A DNA stretch of 64,000 nucleotides from Nautilus pompilius (lineage: Eukaryota; Mollusca; Cephalopoda; Nautilida; Nautilidae), in NCBI GenBank assembly GCA_018389105.1, contig JACATO010002730.1:124001-188000 (forward strand), in the 5' to 3' direction. A model generated the notes under the pieces. The model was given only the letters and a program-made list of their open reading frames with translations, was not told the origin of the DNA and did no database searches. The translations under genes and the position numbers were made by a program. Shown here in pieces: positions 1 to 12,800 of the stretch. Position 1 is the first letter of the stretch, and each line of letters starts with the position of its first letter.

Positions 1-230
1 ACTGACTTTCCACCATGTCAGATTAGGGCCCATACCATTATATTTCTATTTTCATACCTGACCATGAACTGAATGAAGACACTGAAGTTTAAGGTATACG
101 TTAGGTCTTCTCCAAATCCAGATGTGTCCATCTATACTTAAATTGTTGAAACCTGGTTCATCAGCAATAATTACAAATCTTACATGAAATATCATCTGAG
201 CACACCTTCTAATGCATCTTATTCCTACTG
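1..230 (-). pseudogene. Decayed Tc1-type transposase fragment in Cactin intron 12
   Basis: Translating the minus strand from about 173 down gives IIADEPGFNNLSIDGHIWIW directly followed by RRPN, in one frame. This resembles the Tc1-family block FSDESRFN..DGRVRVWRRPGE around the first catalytic Asp. The next 60 bases are frameshifted but still suggest the MVWG block. The remainder runs off the left edge. Upstream sequence to about 490 may belong to it but cannot be aligned by eye. It sits antisense to no exon and shares the gene's transcribed strand. Confidence 0.5.
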
Positions 231-722
231 AACAATAATGGGTTTCTGAGTACTTTGGCTCATTTCTCTTGCATGGGTGATTTCAGTAAGAGAATGTTAA
301 TGGTTAGTGTAGTGCAGACATGGCAAGTAATGGAATGTTCTTGACATGGTGTCAATGACGAAGACCTTCAAAGTCATTTTACTACAGCAGTGAGATTCAC
401 CTTTGTGAACTTGATGATAATACTGGCCACAGATATACATGAAATATTAAGATCTTGGCAATCTGACACAGACAAGTAGTCATAACCTGAATGGTCAGAT
501 GCATTCACTTATGAGAAAATTTTCAAGAGAACTGTTTGTGTGTGTGTGTGACTGAAACATAACCATATCTAAAAGGTGCAGATACAGATAAAAAATTTTC
601 TTTAAATTCCAAAGCTTTCCAAATTTGGTATCATTTTTAAAAGTTAATAATTCAGATGAGGGATACAGAAATAAATAAGCAAAAATCGAACAAACTGTTT
701 TGGTGGCTGTAAAGGTACGTAC

Positions 723-832
723 TTCTTGCTTGAGCTTAAACAATTTCTGCCTCAGTACCTCCTGATGCCGTTCTCTCAGCCGTGTCCGTGCAATGTGTGC
801 CTTCAGCTGCTCCAGCAAAGATTCCCAGTAAC
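723..832 (-). CDS. CACTIN: Cactin exon 12 (last exon in window)
   Basis: Codes residues 395-431: YWESLLEQLKAHIAR then RLRERHQEVLRQKLFKLKQE. The acceptor is AATAAG and the donor is taken as GAA|GTACGT. A second GTACCT donor six bases further would add two codons. The next exon lies outside the window. Confidence 0.93.
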
Positions 833-3800
833 CTTATTAATTCAGACAAAGAATGTGGATTTCCATGACATTTAAAAAAAAAAAAAACTATACAATCTCC
901 CTATTTTAGTAATACATGAATATAATTTGAAATTTCTGTCCTTTGAAACGAACAAATTATGAAGCTGTATATTTTATTGAAAATAGCCAAAAAGAATCTA
1001 AATGCTTTTTCAGAATTAACAAATAACCAATAATGTAAACTTAGATCATGCATGTTTAAACTTTACATACAAGCTATTTCTTTTAATAGAATTTTCCTCC
1101 CACAATAATATCACCAGAATTTTTTTTTTCTTTTTACTTTTATACCCTGGTTGGTGAGTGCCATCACATGTAACAGAAAATAATTGGATACTATTTACCA
1201 ACATCAATCCCTTCTCCACCTTTCAGTTTCCTTTTGATTTGGTCATCAAGCAAAAGTAGCTGGTTGGTTGTTTTCCCTTTAAAGATATTGGCCACCTCAC
1301 TTCCAACAGATTGGTTGATTCCTTCTCGACGCTCTCCAGCATAATCTATAAATTGTACAGATTTACTAGTTAAATATAAGTGCATTGTTGCAATACAAAT
1401 CTACTCTGTAAAATATTCCGAATTTTTAATCACAACATTACCATTTAATTCCCTTGACATTTAAACCTGTCTAACTGAAGTATCTCAAAGATTCAAAATT
1501 AAATTAAATAAAAAATCTGATTTAACAGCTATTACATTATGACATTGCAAATCCAAATGGAATTTTGTCAAAAAAATGTAGTGCCGTGCTATTAGTTTGG
1601 CCACCTGAAAAATGAATGCATCTGACAAAAATGTACATACGAGGTCTGTTGAAAAAGTATCTGACTTAATTTTTTCCCGTGGGAAGTAATGATGTTAGGG
1701 AGGCAAAAGTGTGCATAGTGGAGCCTCATGCCTTCATGCACATGTGTGGTTTTTGGCAGGCTTGCTGGATGCGTCAGTTACTGTCAGGCAGCCAGCGTGT
1801 GAGGTGCTGTACTACTTACTCGTCGCATTTTCATTTCACTTGTGATGACGGAACGTGCGGAGCAACAATCTTGCATCAAGTTTTGCCAAAAGCTCAGAGA
1901 TATCAAAGCAGAAACAATTCGCAAAATTCAACAGGCTTTTGGTGACAATGCCATGGGTGTTACCCAAATAAAAGAATGGTTGGTACAACAGGTTTAAAGA
2001 TGGCTGCACATCAGTGGAGAGTGACCAGCGTTCTGGGAGGCCGTCAACAAGCCACATTGCAGTTGTTATCCAGAAAGTGCGGACCTTGATAATGGAGGAT
2101 TGTCGTTTGATGGTGTGGGAAATTGGTGATGAGGTTGGGATCAGTAAAGATTCTGCACATGCAATTTTAAAGGAGGATTTGGACTTGCGCAGAGTGACTG
2201 CGAAACTTGTGCCCAGGCTGCTTTCTCAGGAACAACAACAACTTCGTCTTGAGGTTGCGCAGGACCTGCTGGATACTGCCAACAGGGATCCTGAGTTCAA
2301 GAATACCGTGATAACTGGAGATGAGACATGGGTGTACGGGTACGATCTGGAAACCAAAGCTAAATCATCACAGTGGAAGCACTCAACGTCAGGTCCGGAG
2401 CAAAAAATCAAGGTGATGCTGACTGTTTACTTCGACTATCGAGGTGTTGTGCATCATGAATACACACCAGAAGGACAAACAGTTACAAAGGAGTACTATC
2501 AGGAAGTCCTCCAACGTCTTTGTGATGCAGTTCGGCACAAGAGACCAGATCTGTGGGCCTTGCAAAACTGGCAGCTGCATCATGACAACGCCCCGGCTTA
2601 TTCGTCGCAGCTGATCCAAGGTTTCTTGACAAAGAAAGGCATTTCGCTCATTTGCCAGGCTCCCTACTCTCCAGACATGGCTCCTGACTTCTGGTTGTTC
2701 CCAAAAGTGAAGATGCCACTGAAAGGCTCCTGCTTTGAGAGCCAAGAGGACATCATGCGGAATGTGATGGCAGAGCTGAGGGCCATTCCAGAAGAAGCAT
2801 TCCAGACATGCTTCGAACAGTGGAAGGATCGCTGGGCTAAGTGTGTGGAGGCACAAGGGGCCTACTTCGAAGGGGATTAGCAATTGAACCCCACCAAGTA
2901 CGTAATTTTTTTCCCCCAGCCTAAGGTCGGATACTTTATCGAGACCTCTTATTTTAAAAATGATTATCCATACATACATTTGACATTTAGGCAGGCAGAT
3001 AACTAGTATGCACTATCCCCCACACTGAAGACATGTGGATTGGGTTACATTTCTATTTTAACCAAAGTTCATGCTATAGGCAGTTCATAGGGCATTCAGA
3101 GTCAATGAAAAACAGCCAAAGATTTCAATAGTTTTCAAGGATCCCAAAGCAACGTTATCAACAATATTCAGCATGGTAAATGCCACTGCTGTGGCAGTGA
3201 TCTGGAAGGCTTTCAACAGTGACACTACAACAATAATGTGACATGTTCATGTTTTCTGCTGACATTTTCTTGCTGATATTGTCCATGCAGCAGAAATGAG
3301 CCAAGGATGGTTCAGCACCATCTCCACCAACTTGGCTACAAAGGGTGTGTAACATGTAAGAAATCCATTCTGTCCAAAAATAATAAAACAATACAAAAGA
3401 TCTAATCAGAGGACCTCTGGCAAGCATCACATACTGGCAACATGCTTCTTCACCAATGAGATCAGGTTTTAGCAATTCGTGGCTGAGATTTACAAATAAA
3501 AGATTTTAAAAACAAAAATTAAAATAAAAACAGACCCCACCCCCTTATCCTCCCACTCCGGTTGGATTTAATAAAAATAAAAAACGGCCTAAGCTCCTTG
3601 ACCTTTATAGCGTCTTAAGGACATAGAGAGAAAACTCTGTTCTAGAGGGTTCAGCCTGGATAAACCTATCTCTCCTGAGCATATCAGATTATGAAGGAGT
3701 TGGGTAGCCCGCTGCTCTCGCTAGGATGAGGTACACTAACATTAAGAAAAAAATAATACAGGTCGAAATAAGATCTCACTTATAAACAGCTAAGGCGGCC

Positions 3801-6800
3801 AGTCGTGGAACCGACCCAGCTCCCACCACATGCACTTGCAAACTTAACAAACATGCCCCAACAATTACACCACACCACCCCACCAAAAAAAAAAAAAAAA
3901 GAGATCACAACTTGATTTACAGATGATCTTCAAACCACTGTCAAGTACGGAAGTGGGAGCATCATTGTATGGGATGCAATGTGGCATAGTTGAAACACAG
4001 AATAAGTGCTTGCCAAAGGACAACTCAATTCTGCCAGCTAAATTTTCATTTTAGACAGATAAAGAATAAGGAATACTGGGAGTTAATACCCATATTCATC
4101 AAGGTGGTGATGCTACATACCACACAACACACATGACCACAGTCTGGAAGAAACAAGACATTCAAATTCTTCCTTGAGTACAAGAAAGCCTAGATATTAA
4201 TTCAATCAAGTATCAGCAACAGCATCTAAATTTTCAGTAGAGAACAACCCATGCACATTCAGCTAATATGAAGGAATTAAAGGAAGCTCTCACACAGATA
4301 TTGCGGAACCCAGACCAGACTGTGATACAAAATCTCACTGATTCAATATCAAAGTGTATAGCCTCTTCATGCTGCAAAAGATGGCTTGAGCAGATGCTAG
4401 CAAAGAATTTAACTTTGCCACAAGTTCTTTTTGCTGTTTACTGCAACAAACTAACATATTGTAATAACTGGTGGTCAAAATAATAATGTAGGGAACTGTA
4501 TAATTCAGTTATATTTCTTTTCAACTTAAGTGTTTTTACTATCCTAATGCCTCCATATTTTCTGTCTACTCTGCATTTTGTATCTTAAAGAAACATGTGT
4601 TCCCTTTCAAACATTCTTTCTATAATAAATTTGGTAGAGCAATACATGTGCATAGTAGTGAAATTTCAATTAATTTTCTTAATAAAAAAGAAGAAACGAC
4701 TTATAAAATATGAGTTAAAAAATAACTGATATAGCATGTGTGAAATAAATGACTTTTGTACAGAAATGTTTTATTATATATCTATAATAGAATTATCCTG
4801 ATCTCAATGAAAATAGCAAAGAAGATTTACTTATTAATTCAAAGATGTAACATAAAGGATGCTGTAGCAAATGATGTCCTAGGAATGACAGGTATTGTGG
4901 TCATGACTAGCTATAATTCCATGAAAACCCACTGTAAAATCAACTAAAATAATTATTACGCATGTCATGTTAAACAATTAGCAAATTACTGTCTAAGGTA
5001 AACCATGATATTTTTAGATTATTTATTTAAATTAAATTCCTTGGGATGATTAACCATTAATCAGCTAAACAATATTATTTTTATTATCAAATTATCAAGA
5101 ATAAGTGCAAACCTCTGGAACATGGGTCAAGTTTCCGTAATTTGCTCACTTCGTCTTCTGTTACAGTGATAATGTCTCTCCAGTAATCAGCATTTTTGCC
5201 TTGTTCTAATTCTAGGTAAACTTTAATGTCTTCAAGCAAGTCTTCCAAGTCACTAACAGTCAGACCCTACAGGAGTTAAAACGAAAAAAACACATTTTAC
5301 AAATTACATTACAAAAGTAGACCAGTGATACAGTACATGGCAATATGCACATGCAGTTTTCTAGCTGAAAAACCCGTAGTTGCTTGTGTGGTTTTAAATA
5401 GTTTAATTATGCAGTGGTAAACAAAACATTTCATTTACAAATAAGTTAAACATGCATTAAACATCATCAGCCAGATAACATCTTAAACAATCATTTTTTG
5501 AGAAAAACAAACATCATTGCTAATTCATTTTTATGTTCAATGAAAACCTAGAAAAAAATAAAAAAAGAAAATCAAGAGTTTACACAAATCCAAAGTCCAA
5601 ATAGACAACCCATTTAGTCAGGGATTCTCTGCTGTTTTAAAGTGTTGAAATCAAAAACACAAATTTTAACAATGGTATAACTTTCTTAATGCTGCAAAAT
5701 ACAATCATTCAAATAGATTTCTCCCTTCTACACACTCATGCACAAAGTTAAGGAAAAACTATGCTTTGTTCAAGTTAAGTTTCAAAACTAAATAGAACTA
5801 CATTCCTCAAGATTTTGAAAAATGGAGTATGAGTCTACTTACGTACAAGTATGTATAAGGTTCATGCATTTCTATAGCCAATTCATCATCTTCAGCACTG
5901 ATATATTTTGCTAGCAAATCAATTGGTTTTGCTGTTTTATGTTTTAAAAGAAAAGAAAAGGAAAATTTCAATAATTTAAGCAACAAATAAAAATATGTGC
6001 ACTAAAATTTATCATCTCCGATAATTAAATCTTCCAGATTTTCTTCTTAAACTAGAACTTGTGCATGGATTTTACAAGTGAAAGAATTAATTTTATGGTT
6101 GTGTATGTGTTTGTATATATGAAATTTAAAATTTCATTTGTTTTCTGATGCAGCACTTTTTCCACTGCTACTACTGTTTTAGAGCCGTTTTTCATTTTGA
6201 GTTTTCTGCAACTCTCGTTAGATGTCTTCATAGTTGTATCTACCTAGTGGGTTACCTGTATAGGATAGACAGGCTTGTAAGGTTATGCAATAATGGATTT
6301 AATTATCTGCATACATTGCTAAACTTACTAATTAAAGAAAAACTAACTACCTACCAACAGTTTATTCTTGCTGTAGACTTAAAACAAAACAAACACATAC
6401 TTGTCATACAAATTTAGCAAAAAAAAAACAATGTAAACAAAAAACTATTAATCGTATTTGATCGTTCCTCTTTTTTAATTGATATATTTGCCACATTTTA
6501 CAAATAGCAGCAGCCACCAAAGTTAATTTGACCTTGATAAATTTTCATTTATTGTAGATGGCAAGTTTTAAAACAACAACTTTTGAGTTTGAACAAGTGG
6601 TCTAAACTGCATTTACTTTCAAGTATATTGTGTAGGTATTAAACAGAAAAGACCAGACAAAAGAAAAAAAAAACAAAATATATTTCGAGAATGGATTTTG
6701 TTGCTGTCTTTTTATCTATTCACATCCAAGCAAGAGTCATATGACTGCAAATTTTGCAAGATTCTTCTTGACTGACATAATATTAATTTTATTTAATTAT

Positions 6801-9800
6801 CCACACAAAGACGATAAATGTTGTAGCTGTAGTATTATGCGAGCATTGAATTATATCAAAAGACTGCCATGATAGTATTTTTAATTACTACTCTTTCTTC
6901 ACTTACCTCTTCCATCTTGTATTCTAATTTTAGATCGGAGTTTTGCTTGATGCAAATGAAACTAAAAGAAAAAAATGTGTACAAACTTATTTAGATAATT
7001 TAGGATACTACTAATTTTATTTTTTTAAAAAATCAGATTAGTTTCTTCAAATGTAAAATAAGTAATTTGGAAACAGACAAGGTTATGCAACATAATTAAC
7101 CAAAGACATGTCTACATTGGCTTTTTATCAAAAAGTACCAATATTTTCAGGTTAAAACAATAAAGAAAAGTTTAAAAGTTAATTAAGTTTTTTTTTTCTG
7201 TTCAGGAAGAATCAGTTACCCTCTATCTAATTAAGTTTTTTTTTTCTTTCAATGAAATGTCTGACAATCTAAGTGGATGCATTTAGTTAAAAACTTAATA
7301 CAACATTTAGTAAACAAAAGGATGAGTAATGTTGTGAACTAATAGCCAAACAATAAAGTGCATGTCTTCAACAATGCTTCAGTTTAAGTTACTTTTTTTT
7401 TTACAAATTCTTTTCTGTGCATTATAAAAAAAATAGAATAAAATAATTATTATTCACAAAATAGATTTTAAGAAAAAGATAATTTCCAAAATAGCATAAA
7501 ATTCATTTGTTAAAATTTATACTAGTTCCAACTGATTTTATCAGAAAGAATGTCTAAAGTTTAAAATTTTCAAAGAATACCAGTTAAACTGAGAAGTGCT
7601 ATCAAAGAACATTTCAAAAAGTGATGAAAGATTTGTAACAGGTATTTCTCAAAATGTTTTCTAAGTGGATTGCTAAAACAAAAACAGATTCAATAAAAAT
7701 ACAACGAGGAGGACCATGCTGTAAAAACTTAAAATAAGTGGTTAACTGTTTTTCTTCATATGCAATTCTGGCCATTTGAAAATAAACTGTATGCAAGCTA
7801 GATCAGATTTATTTTGGGTAGTAAAAATAGCGATTTCAGATTTTTATCAAGTCACGTTTGCTTCACAATATGAGACTTATAGTCTTAAAAGATACAATGT
7901 AATCTTAATGTTAAGTAATAAAACTCCAGGTACATTCTGACACAATAAATAAACTTGTGTGTGTAAGAAAAAGCTTTCTGGGACTGTCCATTTAAATAGC
8001 TAATCATAATAAAAATGTTAAACCAATTACAGAATCTTCCTGCTTCTCCCATTCTCTAAAGTATTCAGCTTCTTTTTCCCTCTGAAGTCTTTCCTACAAA
8101 ATTTTAAAAAGAGAAAAATGGTTGTTATACAATATTAATCACATATGAAAGAAAATTTGAGCAGTTAAAAAATTGCTATAAAAGATAGGAATATTAAAAT
8201 ACAAGTTTATTTGTAAAAAGATATAGTGACATTCTGGGCTAATAAGTATTTTTGTAAAATGACTCTGTTATTACTGATTAATGTTCAGGTTAATATAAGC
8301 ATGTGACTGTGAGAAGCTACATCTTTTTCTTTACACTCAGCACTGAAAACGAATTTTAAGGCAATTACTTCTTGTGCAAGAAAAAAAATTTTTTTTTCAT
8401 TTATGTTCCAACTACAGGTGAAATTCTGACAAAATTGTGATATTAGCACAAGTGAAAAATTACTTTATAGCATGGATGAATGAACACTGATTAGAAAATT
8501 GTGCACACATTCAAAACCAGTTAAAAGTTTTTTTCTCCTAAAACTCTTTAAAAATACCAATATTTGAAGTAAATAGCAAGTTCCATGTAAAAAAAACAAA
8601 CAAACAATACAAATAAATAAGACAAAATTTTAAGGTTTGTGAAAGCCATGAAACTAGAATACACTTAATCTAATTTTATGAAACTCACTTTCAATGCATT
8701 AGTAAAACGTTTTGTGACTTCTTTGAAACTTACCCTCTCTTTTTCTCTTTCCTCCAACTCTTTCTCTCTTTCCAGTCGCCGCTTTTTAACTTTTTCAAGT
8801 TCTTTCTGGTGCAGATTGAAAAGAAAAGAAAATTGATTGAAAATGCATTGTCTCACTGGAAACAGAAATATCAGTAGTATTAGCAGTAAACGCAGCAATA
8901 TTTTTACTATGCCAAAAATTTTAAAAGATATGTTTGTGTTTGTGTGAGAATTTGCTTAACCAATAAAACTAGAAAGTTTCAGTAAACTCTCTGGAAAGTA
9001 AAGATATATATTGCATTTTATTTTTTTAATTAATAAATAGGACAGTAATCAAAGAACAAATGAATGTATGTGTATATCATGGCAAGACATAACATGATAA
9101 TACAGTTTAAAAATTTGCTTCCTTGTATGTGTTAAGAAAACCAAGTTTCATATATCCAATAGTGGTTTACATTTTCAGACAGCATTTGATACTGAAACCA
9201 AATATTACCCGGTTTTCTTCCATTTTCTGCTTCTGCATCTTTTGTAATTCTGTTTGATGCAAGTTCTTTTTCCCCTCTTTTTCCATTTTCTTCTGCCACA
9301 GGTAGGTGTCCAGAAGGTGTTCATCACCAAAGGGATTGTCAGCATTGGTGTACCCCTAAAACACATTAACAAATTTATTACATAAAAAAGAAACAACAAC
9401 AAATACCACAAAAAGCAAAGAAAATGCCTGGTTAAATAAGAGAGCAGAAAGAAAAAGAAACATCTCTTAAACATAAATTAAACAAAGACACAAGAGGCAC
9501 AGAAATTTTATTTTTATCTAAAAGGCTGAGAAAGCTGATGAAATTCTTGAAATCTGAACAAGACTGAGAGGTTTAATACATCACATCTGTCTGGTATAGA
9601 GAATCTATCACTGTTAAATCACATTGCTTTAAATTCTAACTGTAAATGTTTTCAATAATATCAAAATATACAGATGCCTACATTCATATATTTCAGGAAT
9701 ATATAAACATATATCTTTTTGCTATTTATATGCTATTAGACAATTCCCATGCATTTAATGAATAATTCCACAAAATTGTTTTCTTTCTTCTGAAAACTTT

Positions 9801-12800
9801 TATCTATTTAGTAAAAAAACTAACTTATAAAAGAACCATTACACTAATTAATTTATTTTTTAAAAGTTTTTTTTGAAGTTAGTTTTTCAAAGAAAATTTC
9901 TGTATGCGAATGAAATAAATATATTTTGGAAAAGAAAACAAGAATGCATTATTCTTAGTTTTATTAAAATCATACATATATCAGAGCAGATAAATGAAAC
10001 CATGCAATAAGCTAGAAAATCAATTAGAAAATATGAAGATACTACAACCAGTTAGTACTGAAAAAGGGAGAAGTTTCCAAGCAGCAGCTTCAAAGAAAAA
10101 CAACAATAACAGGAAAATGTATTGTTCTCTACTTACTAAATAGTCTTGATCCCATCCCATTTTTTCTTTCCGCCTCCGCTCTTTGGCCTCCTACAATAAA
10201 GAGAAGAATTTCTTTGGTTAATGGTCCTCTGACAATATGACAATTAAAGAGCATCATGAAACCAAGATATTAAAAAAACCCGCATGCTTACCTTCTTAGC
10301 TAGACGTCTGGCTCTCTTTTCTTCTGGAGTTTCAGTGGCCTTTAAAAGTTCTTTCCTTTTTCTTAAATGCATATAATTAAAAAAAGATGAGAAAATTTGA
10401 TTTCTTTACAAATTTGAAATTCTTTACTTAAGAGGAAATCAATATGCATAAAACAAAGTGAGTACCATCTAGGTATCCAACAAATTGAAAAAGCACAGGT
10501 ATTTTAACACTTGGCCAAACTATTACCATAATAACATTAGCCTTTTGGATATTGGGGTGGATATTTATTATAACTTTCTGAATGAAATAAGGGCATGCAC
10601 ATCACTAACAATGGAATTTGTTCAGTGACATAATTACTATAATTCTACGAAAAATTTTTATAACATGCTGAGAAAATAAGTATATTTCAGACATATCACA
10701 TGGTGGTGTCATGTTTCAGGATGGAAGGGTCCTACTGCATGCTTTCCATAACCATTATGGTTTGGCATATCACAAATTTAACACAAAAAAATGTTTCAGA
10801 ATGTCTCATTGCAAAGATATAGTTGTTCAAAGTTCCTTGCAACTCAGAATTGTCCTTATTGAAGAAACAGCATTTGAAGATTTACACACAAACACATAAA
10901 TGCCTTTACTAAACATCTGGTGGTTTTGGATGAGGAAAATTAATTTTAAAAAGTTTGTTGTAAATTTCGTTTTAGTTTGACTATTCCAAAATAAAAAAGA
11001 TTGTCCAAAAGATGTTTTCCCAGTGCTATTATCAAGTGATGGTCTCCCTTTAACATGTGCAAAATGGTGTACCCAATGATGAAACAAAACAAAACTGAAA
11101 AAAGCTGAAGATTATTCACAAATTAAGAAACAAATTTTAAGTAATTATAGTAATAGAACACATTACAAATGAAAATAAAGCAGTAAATAAACAACAAAAA
11201 CAAAATAAGATTATAAATATAATAAAAGCTGTTATTGCACATATATTCTACAAATCCTTTTTTTTTTTTTTTTACACACAATTTAACAAAATTACTGTGC
11301 TATAGCAAGAAATTTATGTTGTTTAAAGATTTCAAACTATCTACTGAATTCACATTCCATCCTGTTTATTTTTTATGGAAACCTCCAAAACATACATACT
11401 TTACTTATTTTTTCTTAAAAGACACCCCTCTGCAACCTATGACAAAATGAAAATAAATCCAATAAAATTGGTTTAGAAAGTATTCCAATGTAAGAACAAG
11501 GTCCCCAAAAGCCTAAAGCAATGAAGATATGAAACAAGGTTAGGTATTACCTTTTTTGTTCTTTTACTTCATCTATGTTCATTATTTTTCCCTTTTCAAA
11601 ATTATTTCTATCAGGTGATATCTCTGCTTTTCCCATGCTTTCGTTTCCACTTGATGATGACGATGACAAAGATGTGCTTTTCAATTTAGAGGAAGATGAT
11701 GTGTGACTGCTCTTTTTGTACTTTACCACTGGAGACTGATATCTGGACTTGGAGTTAGAAGAACTTCCACTTTCACTCTCAGATGAAGTTCTGCATTATA
11801 AAAATTGCTATTAAATAATTTTAAAGATAACATATTAATAAATGTGATATTTTTTAAAGTAACAAAAGAAAAAAAAGTGTCATCTTATTTATTGATACAG
11901 ATCATTCGTGAAATTATAATTGAATGCACTCACAAAGATTTTTTAAAATATCAGATAAATTCCTTTATTTCTTTTTTTTAAAATTAATTTAACATTTTCA
12001 AGGCTTTCTAGGTTTTCAGCTGTTGTTACTCATTTATAAGTTGAAAATCACTGACTTCAGAAAGCACCTCTACGACGAATAATTTAAGGTGCTGTTTATG
12101 AAAGAACGACATAAAGAGAATTGTTTGATCACCATTACAATTCAAATACCAAATAATTTTCCCTTTGTGGTTCTCAACTTGAAAAAAATTATGACACAGA
12201 TTCTCTTTCAAAGAGCAGCCTTAAATAAGCCCTAATGTTAGTTCACTTATCATAACAAACAAAAGTTTTGTACAAATTAATAATCATAGACGAGTTGGTG
12301 AAACATTAAATGTGTTAGCACGCTATCTGTCATCTCCCTTATACCAGATATTCTGCTAAACAGCTAAAAATTACCGATAATGTATCAGTGCCAATCGTTA
12401 TGTAAAATTACAAAAAAAGTCAACGGCCGTTAAATGTTCGTTGGTCCGATTGATAGTGAACTCGCTTCTCTCTCTCTCTCTCTCCACCAGGTACCCTCGG
12501 CGAGTTCGTTATTACTACTGTTCCTACAAACCAGAGACGAAACACGAGCTGCTAATGGTGGTGGTGGTGGCGGTGAGGGTTTTGTCCGTTGAGGTTCAGG
12601 AAACAAGGAAACGGGTACAATAATACCGATGGTCGTAATATCGAGGGTGGGATAGGTTCGTCTGAGGGAGGGAGGGAGCTGCGGTGTACCTCGCCCCTGG
12701 CGGCCATTTTATAAACACACACACACACACACACACAATATCTCGAACAGAAAACAAGCTGTACATACAAACCTCTCCCTTTTCCTTTCGAGTTTCCTGT

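Noticed and set aside
495-818. A 107-codon minus-strand protein starting inside Cactin exon 12
   Set aside because: Only 32 codons are Cactin; the rest is read-through into intron 12 past a good donor site.
3158-3475. 105-codon minus-strand ORF
   Set aside because: No recognisable motif and it lies inside a Cactin intron among repeats.
4268-4483. Small independent gene of 71 codons
   Set aside because: Its first 40 residues fit the C-terminal helix of the Tc1 relic that begins at 3905.
9205-9474. Minus-strand ORF across Cactin exon 5 as a separate gene
   Set aside because: It is in the wrong frame; the spliced frame gives GYTNADNPFGD.
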